From contig NC_035448.2 of NCBI RefSeq assembly GCF_002127325.2, positions 85,454,587-85,518,586 on the forward strand: a stretch of 64,000 nt of DNA. The letters run 5' to 3'. Of the stretch, positions 9,809-21,874 are shown piece after piece (position 1 is the stretch's first letter; every line of letters starts with the position of its first letter). Under the pieces are notes generated by a model. It worked only from the letters and a program-made list of their open reading frames with translations, was not told where the DNA came from and ran no database searches. Source of the stretch: Helianthus annuus. Its lineage: Eukaryota > Streptophyta > Magnoliopsida > Asterales > Asteraceae. The translations under genes and the position numbers were made by a program.

Positions 9809-11581
9809 ATGGCTAGTCAAGGAATCGTTCCTGATTTTGGCTTTGCAACGAACTCTAATGCAGTGTTGGGGGGGGGGGACAATCAAAACGTCCAAGTCCA
9901 ACATGTAGAAGAAATCGGTGAAATCGAAGTAACCAGCACTGGGGGACCCCACGCGAGCATCACTCGCATCACCCAGACGGTAACCCAAGGAAACAACGGT
10001 GCTGGACCTTCAAATCCAGCTCCACCTCAGAACATTTCGGCGCTATTAGGGCTACCTGAAGGCGAAACTCCAACCTCTTGGTACACCAAGTAAATTGCTA
10101 CCATCAATGCTGCATATCAGTCCTTGAGCGCACAACAAGCAGTCTTACAAGTAGAGCCATCTTTGGTTACACCCACAGGTCCGAGTCAGGGGGTGCGCCA
10201 GATACCCCCACAGCAAATCATCCAAGGAAGAACTAACAGACCTCCACCCACGAGAAGGCCGAGTGTGCATGATACGCGCGACACACGGGGAGAGACAGAA
10301 AGCTACTATGACTATCCGTTAAATGTCCATAGAGGCACGGTTCTGACTCGGCTTGGGACGCGCAACTTGAATAATGAGTGGGACGACACAGACCCAAACG
10401 ATCCAACTTGGCAAGATGACGAAGGGCCCTCAGTCTTCAACCGTTTGCAAAAGAACCATGAATACTACAAGCCAAGGCAGCACGTCGGATACAGTGAGGA
10501 GGCAGAGCGTGACTTCCGCCTCGCTTATCGACCAGCTGAAGCTGCAGAACATTCAAAGTTCATCCCAAAGATTGCCCTAGCGCCGCTTTCAAGAGAGAAA
10601 TTACCTCCAACAGTTAGGAAGTTTAATGGGCTGACTGATCCTGATGATCACGTCAGAGTTTTTACAAGCGTCGGTTGCATGGGAGGATGGAATATGCCTA
10701 TGTGGTGTCATTTGTTTATCCAAACTTTTTCAGGGGCTGCTCGCGCCTGGTTTGACAGCCTCCCACCAGAAAAGATCAAGTCATGGGTTGATTTCAGAAC
10801 ACAATTTGTGAACCACTTCAGTCAGCAGAGACGTTACCAGCGCGACACAGCAGAGGTAACGGACATTTGGCGCAGAGAGAACGAAGGTTTAGAAGATTTC
10901 ATCACTCGCTTTAACAAAGAGTGTTTGGAAATTGGTGGCGTAAGCGAACAACTCATGCGTGCTCATTTCAAGAAAGCCATTCGCTGTGATAGCCTCATCA
11001 GGACTATCACGGGGAAAGATGGAATGCCCAAGGAATGGGATAAGCTCATGGAAGCCGCGAAGATAGTCGCGCAAACTGAAGAGTCATTGGCCGGTCACAA
11101 GAACTCTTACACTGAAGATAGATTTTCCAAAGGAGCCTCGCGCGATAACAATAGGCATAACAAAGGCAAAAACCCTGGATGGAAAGCCAGCCATTCCAGC
11201 GGTTATGACGAGCGACCCCGATACAGAGAAGACGCGCGAGACACCATTGATCGCATTGGTTATCGGAAGGCAGTCAGGAACGAGAATCGAGAAAAATATT
11301 GGACTCCGCTCATAAAGACACCAAAAGAGGTGTTCATGACTGAGAACCATGATTTTAAGGCTCCCAGGCCTATGACGAACAAGAAGGGGCAAGACCCCAA
11401 CCTGTACTGTGATTCCCACAAGGATACAGGTCATCTGACAGATGACTGTATCAGCTTAAGACAAGAAATTGAAAAAGCATTGAAAAGCGGAAAGCTGAGT
11501 CATCTGGTAAAGAACATATGCAAAGAAATACGCCAGATTCAGCGTAATGATGACGGAAGAGACAAAAGGTCAGACGCTTAG
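9809..11581 (+). pseudogene. Element C gag
   Basis: The frame starts ATGGCTAGTCAAGG and is interrupted by TAA at 10091-10093, where a CAA glutamine codon would fit. It continues in the same frame to TAG at 11579-11581. The retrotransposon capsid domain lies at about 10570-11060 (FSGAARAWFDSLPPEKIKSW, LEDFITRFNKECLEIG). A possible zinc-knuckle-like segment, YCDSHKDTGHLTDDC, is near 11405. The N-terminal 250 residues are rich in Q, P, T and R and look disordered. An 11-G run at 9868-9878 lies in the N-terminal part. Confidence 0.85.
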
Positions 11582-11589
11582 AGACGCAT

Positions 11590-12167
11590 ATGGTCAACGG
11601 ACCAAGAGATAGCGCGAGAGATAAAGGCAAGAGACCATTCGAACCTGCATGGCAAGAGCAACAGGTTATCTTCCCGGTAGTACGCGGGGGTCCACGCGCC
11701 CCGTCGTCATTACCGGTATTATCGGTCATTACGAGACGGAATATGTATTCATCGACCCGGGAAGTACAACGGACATCATCTACGAGCAATGCTTTAATCA
11801 ATTTGACGATGAAGATAAAGCGAGACTCGAGCCAGTCGATTATCCTCTGTCCGGATTCTGCAACGAAATGGTCTTCCCACTAGGCCAAATCAGCTTCCCT
11901 GTCGCGCTGTCTGAAGGGAAGCATTCAAGAACCACAACTGTTAACTTCATGGTGATGCCTATCAAATCGAGGCATGATGTTTTGATCGGGAGGGAAACCC
12001 AAGGAGAGTTAAACATGGTCACTTCCACACCCCACTCAGCGATCGGGTTCCCAACCGAGACAGGGGTGGCAATTATATACGCAAAGAAGGAAGTCATGTC
12101 AGCAGACGATATGCACCTGACTAAAGCGGCAAAGGTTTCAGCGATTGAGCCGGAAAATGGGTTTTAA
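11590..12167 (+). pseudogene. Element C protease region
   Basis: The aspartic protease site reads FIDPGSTTDI (about 11748-11777). The DPGS form, rather than D-S/T-G, is usual in Tat elements as I recall. The N-terminal linker (PFEPAWQEQQVIFPVVRGG) is in a different frame from the protease, so there is a frameshift near 11690. The frame ends at TAA 12165-12167. RT starts in a third frame soon after, implying another small indel. Confidence 0.78.
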
Positions 12168-12169
12168 AT

Positions 12170-15100
12170 CGTAAATACCCAGAGCAAACGGTGACGATAG
12201 GCCACGCAATCTCACTGAACATCAGAACGCACCTCAAACAACTTTTGTTCAGGAATATGGACATTTTCGCCTGGACTCCGGCAGACATAACCGGTGTCCC
12301 GCGCGACGTTACGGAGCACTGTCTGAACACTTATCCCTCCGTTGAACCAAAAGTACAAAGAAGGCGCAGCTTAGGGGCGGATAAGACTAAAGCAATGAAC
12401 GAGCAAGTCTGTGAGTTGTTAAAAGCAGGAATCTTAAGAGAGGTGCGCTATCAGAGTTGGGTGGCAAACCCCGTAATGGTGGAAAAGTCAAACAGAGGAT
12501 GGAGAATGTGCGTCAATTATAGTGATCTCAACAAGGCATGCCCTAAAGACTGCTACTCTTTGCCTGAGATTGACAAAAAGATAGACTCTCTCGCATCATA
12601 CAGATGGAAATGCTTCTTGGATTGTTACAAGGGGTATCATCAAGTTCAAATGAAGCTCGGGGACGAAGACAAGACAACTTTTAGAACCGATCTCGGCATC
12701 TTCTGTTACACAAAGATGTCATTCGGTCTCAAGAATGCCGGCGCAACATACCAGTGCCTGATGGATAAAATCTTCGCTGAAGATATTGGAAAACACATCG
12801 AGGTTTACATCGATGATCTGGTAATCAAGAGTCCGAGGAGGACCAAATGTTAAAAGACATTGAGAAAACGTTTAGCTCATTGAGAAGTGTGAACATGAAG
12901 TTGAATCCTGCCAAATGTTCTTTTGGTATGGAAGAAGGGAAATTCTTGGGCTTCATAGTCACAAATGGTGGCTTTAAGGTTAATCCGGAGAAAGTTCAAG
13001 CCATAGAGCGGATGTCGTCGCCTAGAACAATCAAAGAGATGCAACGATTGGCCGACCGTCTAGCCGCGCTTAACCATTTTTTATCAAACCACGCTGCAAA
13101 GTCATATCCTTTTATCAGCACCCTGCGCAATTGCGTAAAAAAGCAAAAATTCAAGTGGACGCCTGAAGCAGAATGCGCATTTCAGCAGATGAAGGAATGT
13201 TTGATAAAGCTCCCTACGCTGACCGCACCGTTCGAAAAAGAACCACTCATACTGTACTTATCTTCTTCGGATAAGGCAGGAGGGTCGGTATTGCTTGTGG
13301 AAAGAAATGGAGTGTAGACTCCAATTTATTACGTCAGTAGGGTGCTTACCGATCCAGAAACGAGATATTCAACAATGGAAAAGTTGGTACTTGCGCTGCT
13401 ACATGCTTCTAGAAGGCTGCGCAGATACTTTACAGGGCACGTGATCACAGTACTCACCAACTTTCACATCGGCACAATACTGCAAAAACCAAAGACGTCT
13501 GGGCGGTTAGCAAAGTGGGCAATCGAGTTAGGGGGCCATAACATCTTGTACAGGCCGCGCCCAGCCATCAAGGGTCAAGTTCTAGCGGACTTCGTCACGG
13601 AAGTCCCAATGGATAAAATCAAGGATTGTGAGATTGTTGAGACTCCCGTAAAAGACACATCCAATGAGTTATGGTTGTTGTACACTGATGGGGCCTCAAA
13701 CGAAGACGGGGCAGGAGCTGAATTGCGCCTTGTGAGCCCTGAGAAGCATGAATTCACATACGCCATCAAGTTGGATTTCAAGAACACCAACAATGAGGCG
13801 GAATATGAGGCATTCTTAGCAGGCTTGCGCCTCGCCATAAAAATGAGAGCTCAAAATCTACAAGCACATGTCGATTCGCTTTTGATCGCTAGTCAAATCA
13901 ACGGAATTTATGATGCAAAAGGCGAAGTTATGGCCTTGTATTTGGACCCGGCGAAAGAATTGCTTCAACAATTCAAGTCATACAAGGTAGTTCACATCAA
14001 TCGCTCAGAAAACAAACCAGCAGACGGCTTGAGCAAGCTTGCTTCAACCTCTTTCCAACATCTCGCCAAAGATGTAAGGATTGAATTACTCAAAAACTCG
14101 TCAGTTCTGCTACGACAAGTGAATGTGATCGAAATAGGGCAGCCATCTTGGATGACCCCTATAATCTAGTATTTGCAAGAAGGTACACTCCCTGAAAACA
14201 AAGCAGAGGCAAGGAAGATTCAGAACAAGGCCTTGCATTATGAGATGAATGGTGTTATCTTGTACCGAAAATCCTTCTTAGGACCACTATTGCGTTGCGT
14301 GGACCCCCAAGATGCGAACTACTTGATCAAGGAGATTCATGAAGGAATTTGCGGCATCCATGCAGGCCCGCGCATGGTTGTTGCGAAGATTATGAATGCT
14401 GGATACTACTGGCCAGGGATGCATGTCGATGCTCTAAAGGAGTTGCACAAATGCGACTCATGTCAAAGACACTCCCCGAAAACCCTGCGCCCGAAGAATG
14501 ATCTCATCCCTGTATCAACTGCTTGGCCTTTCCAGCAGTGGGGAATCGATATGGTGGGACCCTTCCCGGATGCTCATGGCGCTGTCAAGTTCATAATCGT
14601 TGCCGTCGATTATTTCACCAAATGGGTGGAGGCCAAGGCACTCGCATCAACAACTGCAATGATGGTGCGCAAATTCATCTAGGAACACATCATTTGCAGG
14701 TTTGGCCTCCCACTCAAAATTGTAACTGACAATGGCACCAACTTCGCTTTCGAAGATCTCCAAAAATGGATGAAGGAAATGAAGATCGAGCACACTTTCT
14801 CCTCTGTTGGGCATCCTCAAGGCAACGGTCAGGTAGAAAGTGTCAACAAGAGTATCGTTGAAGGGATGAAAGCCCTTATGGGCACAAAGAGAAGAGGTTG
14901 GGTAGATGAGCTCCCAAGCATCCTGTGGGCTCATCGAACCATGCCGAAAACAAGTACTGGCGAAACTCCTTTTAACCTAGTCTACAGCTCGGAGGCAGTT
15001 ATCCCAGCTGAAGTTGGACTCCCTTCACCGCGCTTGACAGCAGTCAGCACGGTTGATAACGAAGCAGAGCGCCGGCTCGACTTGGATCTACTGGAAGAAA

Positions 15101-15381
15101 GACGCGAAATTGCGCGAATTAAAGAAGCCAAGTACAAGACAAAGCTGGAAAGGTACTATAATGCGAGAATGCACATTTGTACCTTCACTCTAGGAGAATA
15201 TGTCTTCAGAGACAATGAAGCTTCAAACGCTGAACGCCCAGGAAAACTAGCACCCAAATGGGAAGGCCCATACTTGGTGCACGAGGTGCTAGGAAAGGGG
15301 GCATACAAGTTGCGCACTCTGGATGGATACATCATCCTGCGCACGTGGAATGCGCAACAACTGCGCACGTGCTATATGTAA
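12170..15381 (+). pseudogene. Element C pol: RT, RNase H, archaeal-type RNase H, integrase
   Basis: RT runs from about 12230 with YIDDLVIKS near 12806-12832. A frameshift near 12845 moves to the frame used to the end. RT thumb and the first RNase H follow (12847-13600). The second RNase H is at about 13660-14060 (LLYTDGASNEDGAG, NNEAEYEAFLAGL), the dual-RNase-H hallmark of Tat. Integrase spans about 14170-15381, with H-H-C-C (HEGICGIHAG, CDSCQRHS) and a core containing GIDMVGPFPDAHG and TDNGTNF. Stops in frame are TAG at 13315-13317, 14167-14169 and 14680-14682. No chromodomain is present. The terminal frame ends at TAA 15379-15381. Confidence 0.9.
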
Positions 15382-15911
15382 CTACTCTCGGCCTTGCGCC
15401 TTTACTTTCTCATGTTGGCCACGCGCCTTTTAATTTCCTATATTGGCTAAACGCTCTACTTGTTTGCGATGTATGTTGGCCTAAGCGCCCGTTTCTTAAT
15501 GAATGAAAGCATATGCCTTATGTTTTCTTTTTGTCATGACGATTTCTACGTTACAAATGCATGCTAAACTTTTGATTAGCACAAAAACACTTCAGCAAAT
15601 TACGAGCTCTTGAGTTGTGCCTCCAAGGTCCTCCGCGAACACAGCGCGAGACTGGGCAATTACACTCGCACAAGAGCCACACTTACATTTATTCGCGCTA
15701 ACTTAACCAGAGTATCTAAAAACAGTGCAATAATTGTAACTGGACAAAGGGAAAGCAAACATAAGGATTATATTAAACAAGCGTAACCGTGCAATGATTA
15801 CATGGCAAATTAACGAAACATCATCAGTTCAAAGCAAAATAAGCGCAACCGCGTAATCGGATACATTTAACATCCAAAAATAAAACTACAAGGCACAAAA
15901 GCCTGTTAATA
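15382..15911. other. Spacer between convergent pol and antisense gene of element C
   Basis: This 530-bp stretch lies between the 3' ends of the two genes. I see no gene. AATGAATGAAAG (about 15498) and similar AT-rich words could serve as polyadenylation signals, but none is distinctive. Confidence 0.5.
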
Positions 15912-18900
15912 CTATTCATTCTTGTCACCATCATCATCGCCAGGTTTGTCACCATCGCCATCACCATCACCATCATCGCCCGTCGTTTCCTCCTCATCAG
16001 ATAATTCAACAGTTTCTGGTGGGTCGAGAATGGCCTTTAGACGCTGGCACCAGTCGTCATGCTCTAAAGCCTTTGCCACCAAGTCCATAACAGGCAGTGA
16101 CAGATGATCGTAAGAATTTTTAGCACGAGCCAACTCGGCATCAGCTTCACTGGTCACTGAGCAATGACTAGTGTCAAACTCTTGCCCAAACACCTCTTCA
16201 ACATGCTGCGCACACTCCAGATAACCTCCACGGTGACCAACCGCGCGAGAAGCATCTATTAGAGCAGCAATAGCTTCGTCTAATTCGCCAGCATTTAGGA
16301 TGGAGTTGGCCATCTACACCAAAAGAAACGAATGAGAAAGAAGGTTTAGCAAATAAAACATAAGTTAAGGAGAGAGCGATACCAGAACTAATCCCCTGCC
16401 ACGCATCCATTCAGCTTCGGAGACCAGCGTGTCAACAATGCTCTGGGCCTCAGCATAGTTATTTTGCGCCACATTAAGGGCAGATGAGCTTATGGCGCGC
16501 GCCTCCTCGGCCTTCTGCTTGGCCTCCTCAGCAGAGGCAGCTTTTCCCTTCTCTGCTTCAAGATCAATCTCCAAGGACTCACTTTTGTCAACCTGATCTT
16601 GTAGGCGACGCTTCAATTCCGCAATCTCGACATCCTTGGCCATCAAATCTTTGTCTTTTCCAGACAGATGCGCCTTCACCTCAGCCAGCTCAACCTACAA
16701 AGGATAAAAGACTTAGATAATTCTATAAGCAAAAAGCACTAGGAGAGAGGGTAAACGCTTTGCAAACCTCAGCATTCTCCTTAGCAGCCTGCGCATCTTT
16801 GACCTTTCCGGTCAGCTCAGCAACCTTGCCTTCGAGCTCAGTAATCTTCGAGCGCGCCGCATACATGCGCTGGTTATCTTTCTCACATATTCTCTTCCAT
16901 TCAGCCTTCTCTTTAGCCAGAAGGTATTCAGCAGCGCGAAGGTTGCCCCTAAGGCCCTCACGCCCCCATTCTTCTGATTTCCTATCAGCTTCGAACTTGG
17001 CTTTCTCCTCATCAAATTTAGCATTAGCCTTCTCAAACTCCTTCGCTTGCCTCACAAGGCGATCACAATATTTCTCCCAGTCAGCTCGCTCCTTGACCAT
17101 GGTGCGCCACTCACGAACAATTTGGTGATTGGCGGTGCGAGCGTTAGCCTCTCCAACCACATAGGCTTGATACAGCCCATCGTGAGTCCGCGCCCTTTGC
17201 TGGTTAACCTCACCAGGAGGGAAGGAGTTCAAAAACCAATCACGACACACCGCAAACTCATTAAACGTATCCTTCTGCTTCAGACCCCAAGGAGCTTGGT
17301 GTGGAGCGTTGTCGCGCGACTCCTCGATATAGGTTTTGTAATAAAGATCACCCATAGTATCTTTAGGGCCGATGGGAGACTGTGGCATAAACCCTCCAAC
17401 ACCACCAGAACTCGCGCCACCAGCAGCAGCAGTTTTCCCCTTGTGAACAGCAGAGCCCGACCTCCCAGTGGTAGAAGTTACTTAAGCAGTATGAATGGGG
17501 GCATCGGCTAGTGCAGGATCAGTTGGTTTCTCAACCTCAGGTTCCTTTTTCTTCTCATGATGGGGTTGGTCAAGCCCCGTGATATGAACAACCTCCGGAC
17601 CCTGTGCCTTATCACTAGCAGTCGCAGCAGCGGTCCCGGTATCCTTTGGATCAGCTCCAACAGGCTTTTCAACGGTTTTCTCCTTCGTTTTCTTTTTCTC
17701 CTCCTTCTCAACAGCCTTGTCAACAGGTTCTTCATCGGTTTTCTTTTCCTTCTCAGACTCTACCCCAGCAATCTTGAAGGTTTTGATAGTAACCTTGGGC
17801 CTCTTCTGCGCCGGTTCCTTAGGATCTGTAATAACAACACCCTTCTTTTCACGGGTCTTCTTTCTGTCCTCTGCAAAAAAGGAGTGTTAAGTAGATGGAA
17901 CGGCAAAGAAAGTAGCGTAACAAAGAAACTAAGCAGGAGAAAATCTATACAGCGAGCGCAAGTTGCTCTGCTTTCCGATCAAGGGAACCCCTCCAACCTT
18001 CGAGGCAATAGACACACCAGCTGTGGTCTCAGTTCTACTTCTTTTCCTGCTTACCAATTTGGCAGCATGTTCCTCTTCCTCTTCTTCCTCCTCTTCCTCA
18101 TGCGCAATGGAAGACGGAGTAGCTCCAGCATCTGGGTTGCGAGAACCCGCGCTCCCTGAGCTCCTTGAACCAGCATCTCCTATCTTCTTCTCGCCTATGC
18201 GCGACAAACCTTCAAATGAGTCACTGATAATCACATAGTCTTCCAAGTTACTCTGGCGAAAGCGAATAGTACCTTTATCAGCAGCACCGGGCGCAGTACG
18301 GCTGCTCCCACCCTTCTTGCTGGTCACATCAGCATCGATGGTGATAACCTTCTTCTTTTTGGTCTTCTTCTTCTTCTCTTCGGGGTCAATACCCAAGTCG
18401 CGCAGCACACCTGCAAAGATGGTAGACCAGGAACTTAACTCTCCATTGGAAGATCCGACAGACTCCTCACTGGAAAGATAGACAATCTCTTTCCTAGCAG
18501 AAGTCAAAGCGCGCAGAGGTCGAGGGTTAGGTGTATGCACACCTTCGGTTGCAGTAGGTGGATCGGCGAAAGCATCAGCAACTGGATACATGAAATGACC
18601 TTTAATCTGGTCATACCAGTATTGCTCCCCTGCTCTAAGCGGGCGCACGCCCATGGACCCACCAAAGGTGGGGAAGGCAACTTGCCACAGATGCGCCTCT
18701 ACACGCGAAATCATCTAGTTAAGCACAAGCTACAAAACAAGAAATCAAAGAGGTTAAGGAAGTAACTAACCTCTATCTTCAAATTTCAAAATCGGAACGT
18801 CATTGCTCTCTGCCGGCCACTGGTCACTCATCCGCACCGCTACCAAGACGTTCTCACCAAACACTCGGTTTGGGGTGGCAGTAAGCTTCAGATACCAATC

Positions 18901-19470
18901 TTCCTTCTTGGGAATCGCCAAATCCTCCTTCAAGATCGGTTCGGACCATGCGCGACAGGTCATGGCAATCAGTATCACCTCCTCGCGAATAAAAAAGAAC
19001 TTCGGTTTCCAGTCATGAAAACTCTTAGCAGGATTCAGAAGTATCTTCTTCGCAGCCCCTCGACTAGCAAATGAGTAAAAGCCCATGTTTCTGATCAGTT
19101 GATAAAAAGCTCTAAACCTTTCCACAATCGGCTCAATATCATGAGATCGACAAAGAAATTCGAAGTGTCGAACTCTAACCATTCCAGGTGGACTCATTTG
19201 CGAAATATGGAACCCATAGAACTGCAGAATGTGGGCCATGAAGTCCGTCGCCGGCAACTGGAAGTTGCCCTGAAGGAAGAAGTCTTCAAAAAGGGTGATG
19301 TAACCCGGTGGTGCATCGGCGGCCGTCTGATTTTGGCTGGGGTACCGAGCATCCCATTCCGGTGGAAACCGGAAACTTCGTGTAATCTGCTCAAATAACC
19401 CTAAGTCCCACCTAAGGATGGGAACCAGACCTTCTTCACCAGGATGTTCTTCTTGATGTTCTTCAGCCAT
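15912..19470 (-). pseudogene. Antisense five-exon gene of element C: gypsy-type 'Transposase_28' protein with coiled coil
   Basis: Frame and splice words give exons 19470-18771, 18698-17934, 17870-16768, 16694-16383 and 16313-15912. They total 3282 nt (1094 codons) and share one phase. Introns are 69, 63, 73 and 69 nt. Three introns begin GT and end AG; intron 2 begins CTTAGT where GTTAGT would fit, a likely donor mutation. Exon 1 resembles the plant 'putative gypsy type transposon' domain (FPPEWDARYPSQNQTAADAP, FDFFLQGNF-like core, MVRVRHFEFLCRS). Exon 2 is low complexity with a basic KKKKTKKKK run suggesting a nuclear signal. Exons 3-4 form a long charged coiled coil, and exon 5 ends in an acidic GDGDGD tail. 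One in-frame TAA remains at 17484-17482 (CAA would fit). The biochemical role of the family is not known to me. The name comes from its transposon context; it need not be a transposase. Confidence 0.82.
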
Positions 19471-20104
19471 GGATGATAAAGCAGAAAATTTGAATATCTT
19501 CTCAAGATACTTGAAGATCTGCTAGTGTTCTTCAAAGTTTTGAAGATTCAAAGAGTATTCGAAAAGAGAGAAGGAAAATATGGCAGCAGAAGAGGAAAAA
19601 GTGAATTGCCTTCACCCCTCACCGGATGATGGGTAAACGTGCGGAGATTGCCGCGCGCGTGCCTAATCACAGAACGCCATGTAAGGCGGGATTCTCGGAG
19701 TGACGGTTACCACGCGCGCTTGGGCCTCACTCGCCTGACGGAAAGCTGAACCGTCAGAGACAACTTGATGACAGCCGTGTCAGCAGTCAACTCAAACGTC
19801 GCCATCAACGACATATGCACCAACCCGTTAGAATTCAAAAATCAAGGGTCTTCCCGCCTAAAGTTACTACAAACTTTATGCAGGAGCTACTAAGGCCGCA
19901 CAACATTAACAATTAACCAATAATCCTGCGCGCTTCAACCTAAATGCAGTGAATTACCAAGAGCCAAACATGGTAGTCGCGCCGTAGCAACTGCCAAGAA
20001 ATTGCACGCGCGCGTCAACGAAGATCAAGCAAGCATTTTCAAGCATTAGCACTTCTTTTCTAAGTCCAGAGCTCCAACCACTTCGCGCATGGTGCATCAC
20101 TGGA
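19471..20104. other. Region upstream of the antisense gene, before C's 3' LTR
   Basis: This 630 bp must hold the antisense gene's promoter if that gene is transcribed independently of the LTR. It is rich in GCGCGCG words. I see no clear TATA box and no other gene. Confidence 0.45.
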
Positions 20105-20115
20105 CTAGGGGGACT
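20105..20115 (+). promoter_or_regulatory. Polypurine tract of element C
   Basis: CTAGGGGGACT precedes TGAAGGGG, the inferred LTR start. TGAAG is the exact reverse complement of the LTR end CTTCA. Confidence 0.6.
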
Positions 20116-21008
20116 TGAAGGGGTATGGTCCCAAAAAGCCGCGCAGACCTTCCTCCAGGTCGCGCGCAGGACCATACTCCTTAATCAGCAAGATGTTCAT
20201 TCTCAACCTCGTGCGGGTTACTCCCGCATTGATTGACCTCGCGCGAGGTCTAAACAAGAAAGAGCATTAATCTCAACACTTAGCTTTCTGGATAAGAGTC
20301 TTCAGCACCTATAATCCTGTGCGGGCTAGTTATGTGCTCAGTAAGGGTCGCGCAGGACCTGTAGCGCATGACCACTTCAGAAGGTACAAAAGGTACAAGT
20401 GGCATATGAAAAGAGCTAATCCGCATCCTTCAGGCTCTGCCCAATCGTGCTCCACGATGGTCTGACGTGCAAGAGACAAAAAGTACTCAAGGACGCCTAC
20501 GTGGCACCAATCACAGGGCAGAGACACCTGCCCCACGATCTCCACTTACCTGCTGATGGCAGAGGGACAACAAGGCCGATAACAGCGACACGTGGCTCCA
20601 TTCACGGTGCGCAAGCACCGGAGAACTTCTAGAAGCCACTAACGGTCGACACCAGTGAGACAGGGAGCATATCCGCTATGTTGCTGCCTTCCGGCCCAAG
20701 GCCCATCAGCCCACATCCTCTACACCTCTCCGGCTATAAATAGGGACCTTAGTTCACAGGTTAAACATTCTATTCCCTCTTCTCTCACTCTTTACATACT
20801 TTACACTCCTCAAAGCAGATACTTATTCTCACGCCGGAGTCTGGTTAAGAAGGAAACCCCCATATTCTCCTCTTAACGAGCTAACGATGTTCTGTTTTGC
20901 AGGATTAGCAGATCATTAGGGAGCTCAGAAAGCGATAAGAAGATTAACCATTATGGTAGAAACATAAACCAAACTAATCCACCATAAAATTAGTTCCGTG
21001 TTTCTTCA
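20116..21008 (+). repeat. Element C 3' LTR (893 bp)
   Basis: It starts TGAAG after a purine tract and ends CTTCA, where homology with the 5' LTR stops. It contains TATAAATA at 20735-20742. The upstream 600 bp should be the promoter part and have no counterpart left in the 5' LTR within this window. The following GGATC (21009-21013) is the expected target duplication; its partner is outside. Confidence 0.8.
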
Positions 21009-21527
21009 GGATCATATTTTTACTCGTAACTTTGTTGTATATCATGTCAGACCTTAAACTCTAAGTCATCTCACAAACGTAACTTGTTTGATGTAAAGAT
21101 TTAAGTAAGAAATTGAAAAGATTTACATACTTTAGATGTTGCTCGACTACTGTTAACAACAAAAATGGTGTCAAAATAAACAAGTTTTAATGATGTTTTA
21201 ACCTTTATAATTAGGCGGACTTTTTGGTTTAAGTGTATCACTTTGTTTACAGTGTTTTTACTTTAAGCTTCTGTTTTACCGGTTGAAATGATCGTATTAC
21301 ATTTAAATCTGTATAATAGTTTTAACTTTTAAGCTTAAACTTTAATCAATTTCTTGTTCTTTATACTTTTGTCTCTTAATATTTTAATCCCAAAACTCAA
21401 AACCCTTGAAACACATTACAAAACCGACTAACCAGACAACTAGGCAGTAGTCGGTAACTGTCATGTTAACATAAGTCTATTGTAGAACTTTTCATTAAAA
21501 TTTATGGGTTGGATAAAAAAAAGAAAC
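21009..21527. other. Anonymous AT-rich flank between elements C and D
   Basis: About 520 bp of AT-rich sequence with no convincing gene, RNA or repeat. It is the left flank into which D inserted and continues at 27892. Confidence 0.5.
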
Positions 21528-21532
21528 TATGA

Positions 21533-21862
21533 TGAAGGAATTCGATATCAGACGACTTACTCGGATTGTATTGCGGAAGCGGATCGAGTAGAGTTTATTT
21601 CACCGGTTCGAAGATGATCACCAATGGGAAAATCTTCTTGAATCACAATCTAAATTTCTCTTGTTTGCACACTCTTCACTGCCCTTCGGATTGTATTATG
21701 TGAACCGTCAAATTCACGTCCGTACTTCTAATCACATTGCCTTGTTTTATAGGTCTTTTGTGACAGTTTCTTAACCGTCACAAAAACTGCCTAAGTGCAA
21801 TTATTGATCAGTTTTGTGGGCGGGTCGGACCTGGGTCGGGTCCGGGTCAATTAATTCCAACA
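21533..21862 (-). repeat. Element D 3' LTR
   Basis: On the minus strand it starts TGTTGGAATTAATTGACC and ends GAATTCCTTCA. Its length and sequence match 27557-27886. Confidence 0.95.
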
Positions 21863-21874
21863 TCTCCCACTCGT
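21863..21874 (-). promoter_or_regulatory. Polypurine tract of element D
   Basis: On the minus strand GAGTGGGAGA lies directly before the 3' LTR start TGTTGG. Confidence 0.75.

Larger units (their letters stand above)
9443..21008 (+). mobile_element. Element C: Tat-lineage Ty3/gypsy with antisense gene
   Basis: Order on the plus strand: truncated 5' LTR, primer site, gag, protease, RT, RNase H, second RNase H, integrase, then a convergent minus-strand gene, polypurine tract and full 3' LTR. A second RNase H and an extra antisense frame are known marks of the Tat group. Every coding part is broken. The retained 291 bp of 5' LTR differs from the 3' LTR at 9 positions by my count, about 3 percent. 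C is therefore older than D, F and G. Confidence 0.9.

Noticed and set aside
18730..18770. A 41-nt intron 1 ending at TTGTAG in the antisense gene
   Set aside because: Too short for a plant intron and out of phase; the acceptor at 18699 gives 69 nt and keeps the frame.
19099..19398. Plus-strand open frame overlapping exon 1 of the antisense gene
   Set aside because: Shadow of a conserved minus-strand domain.
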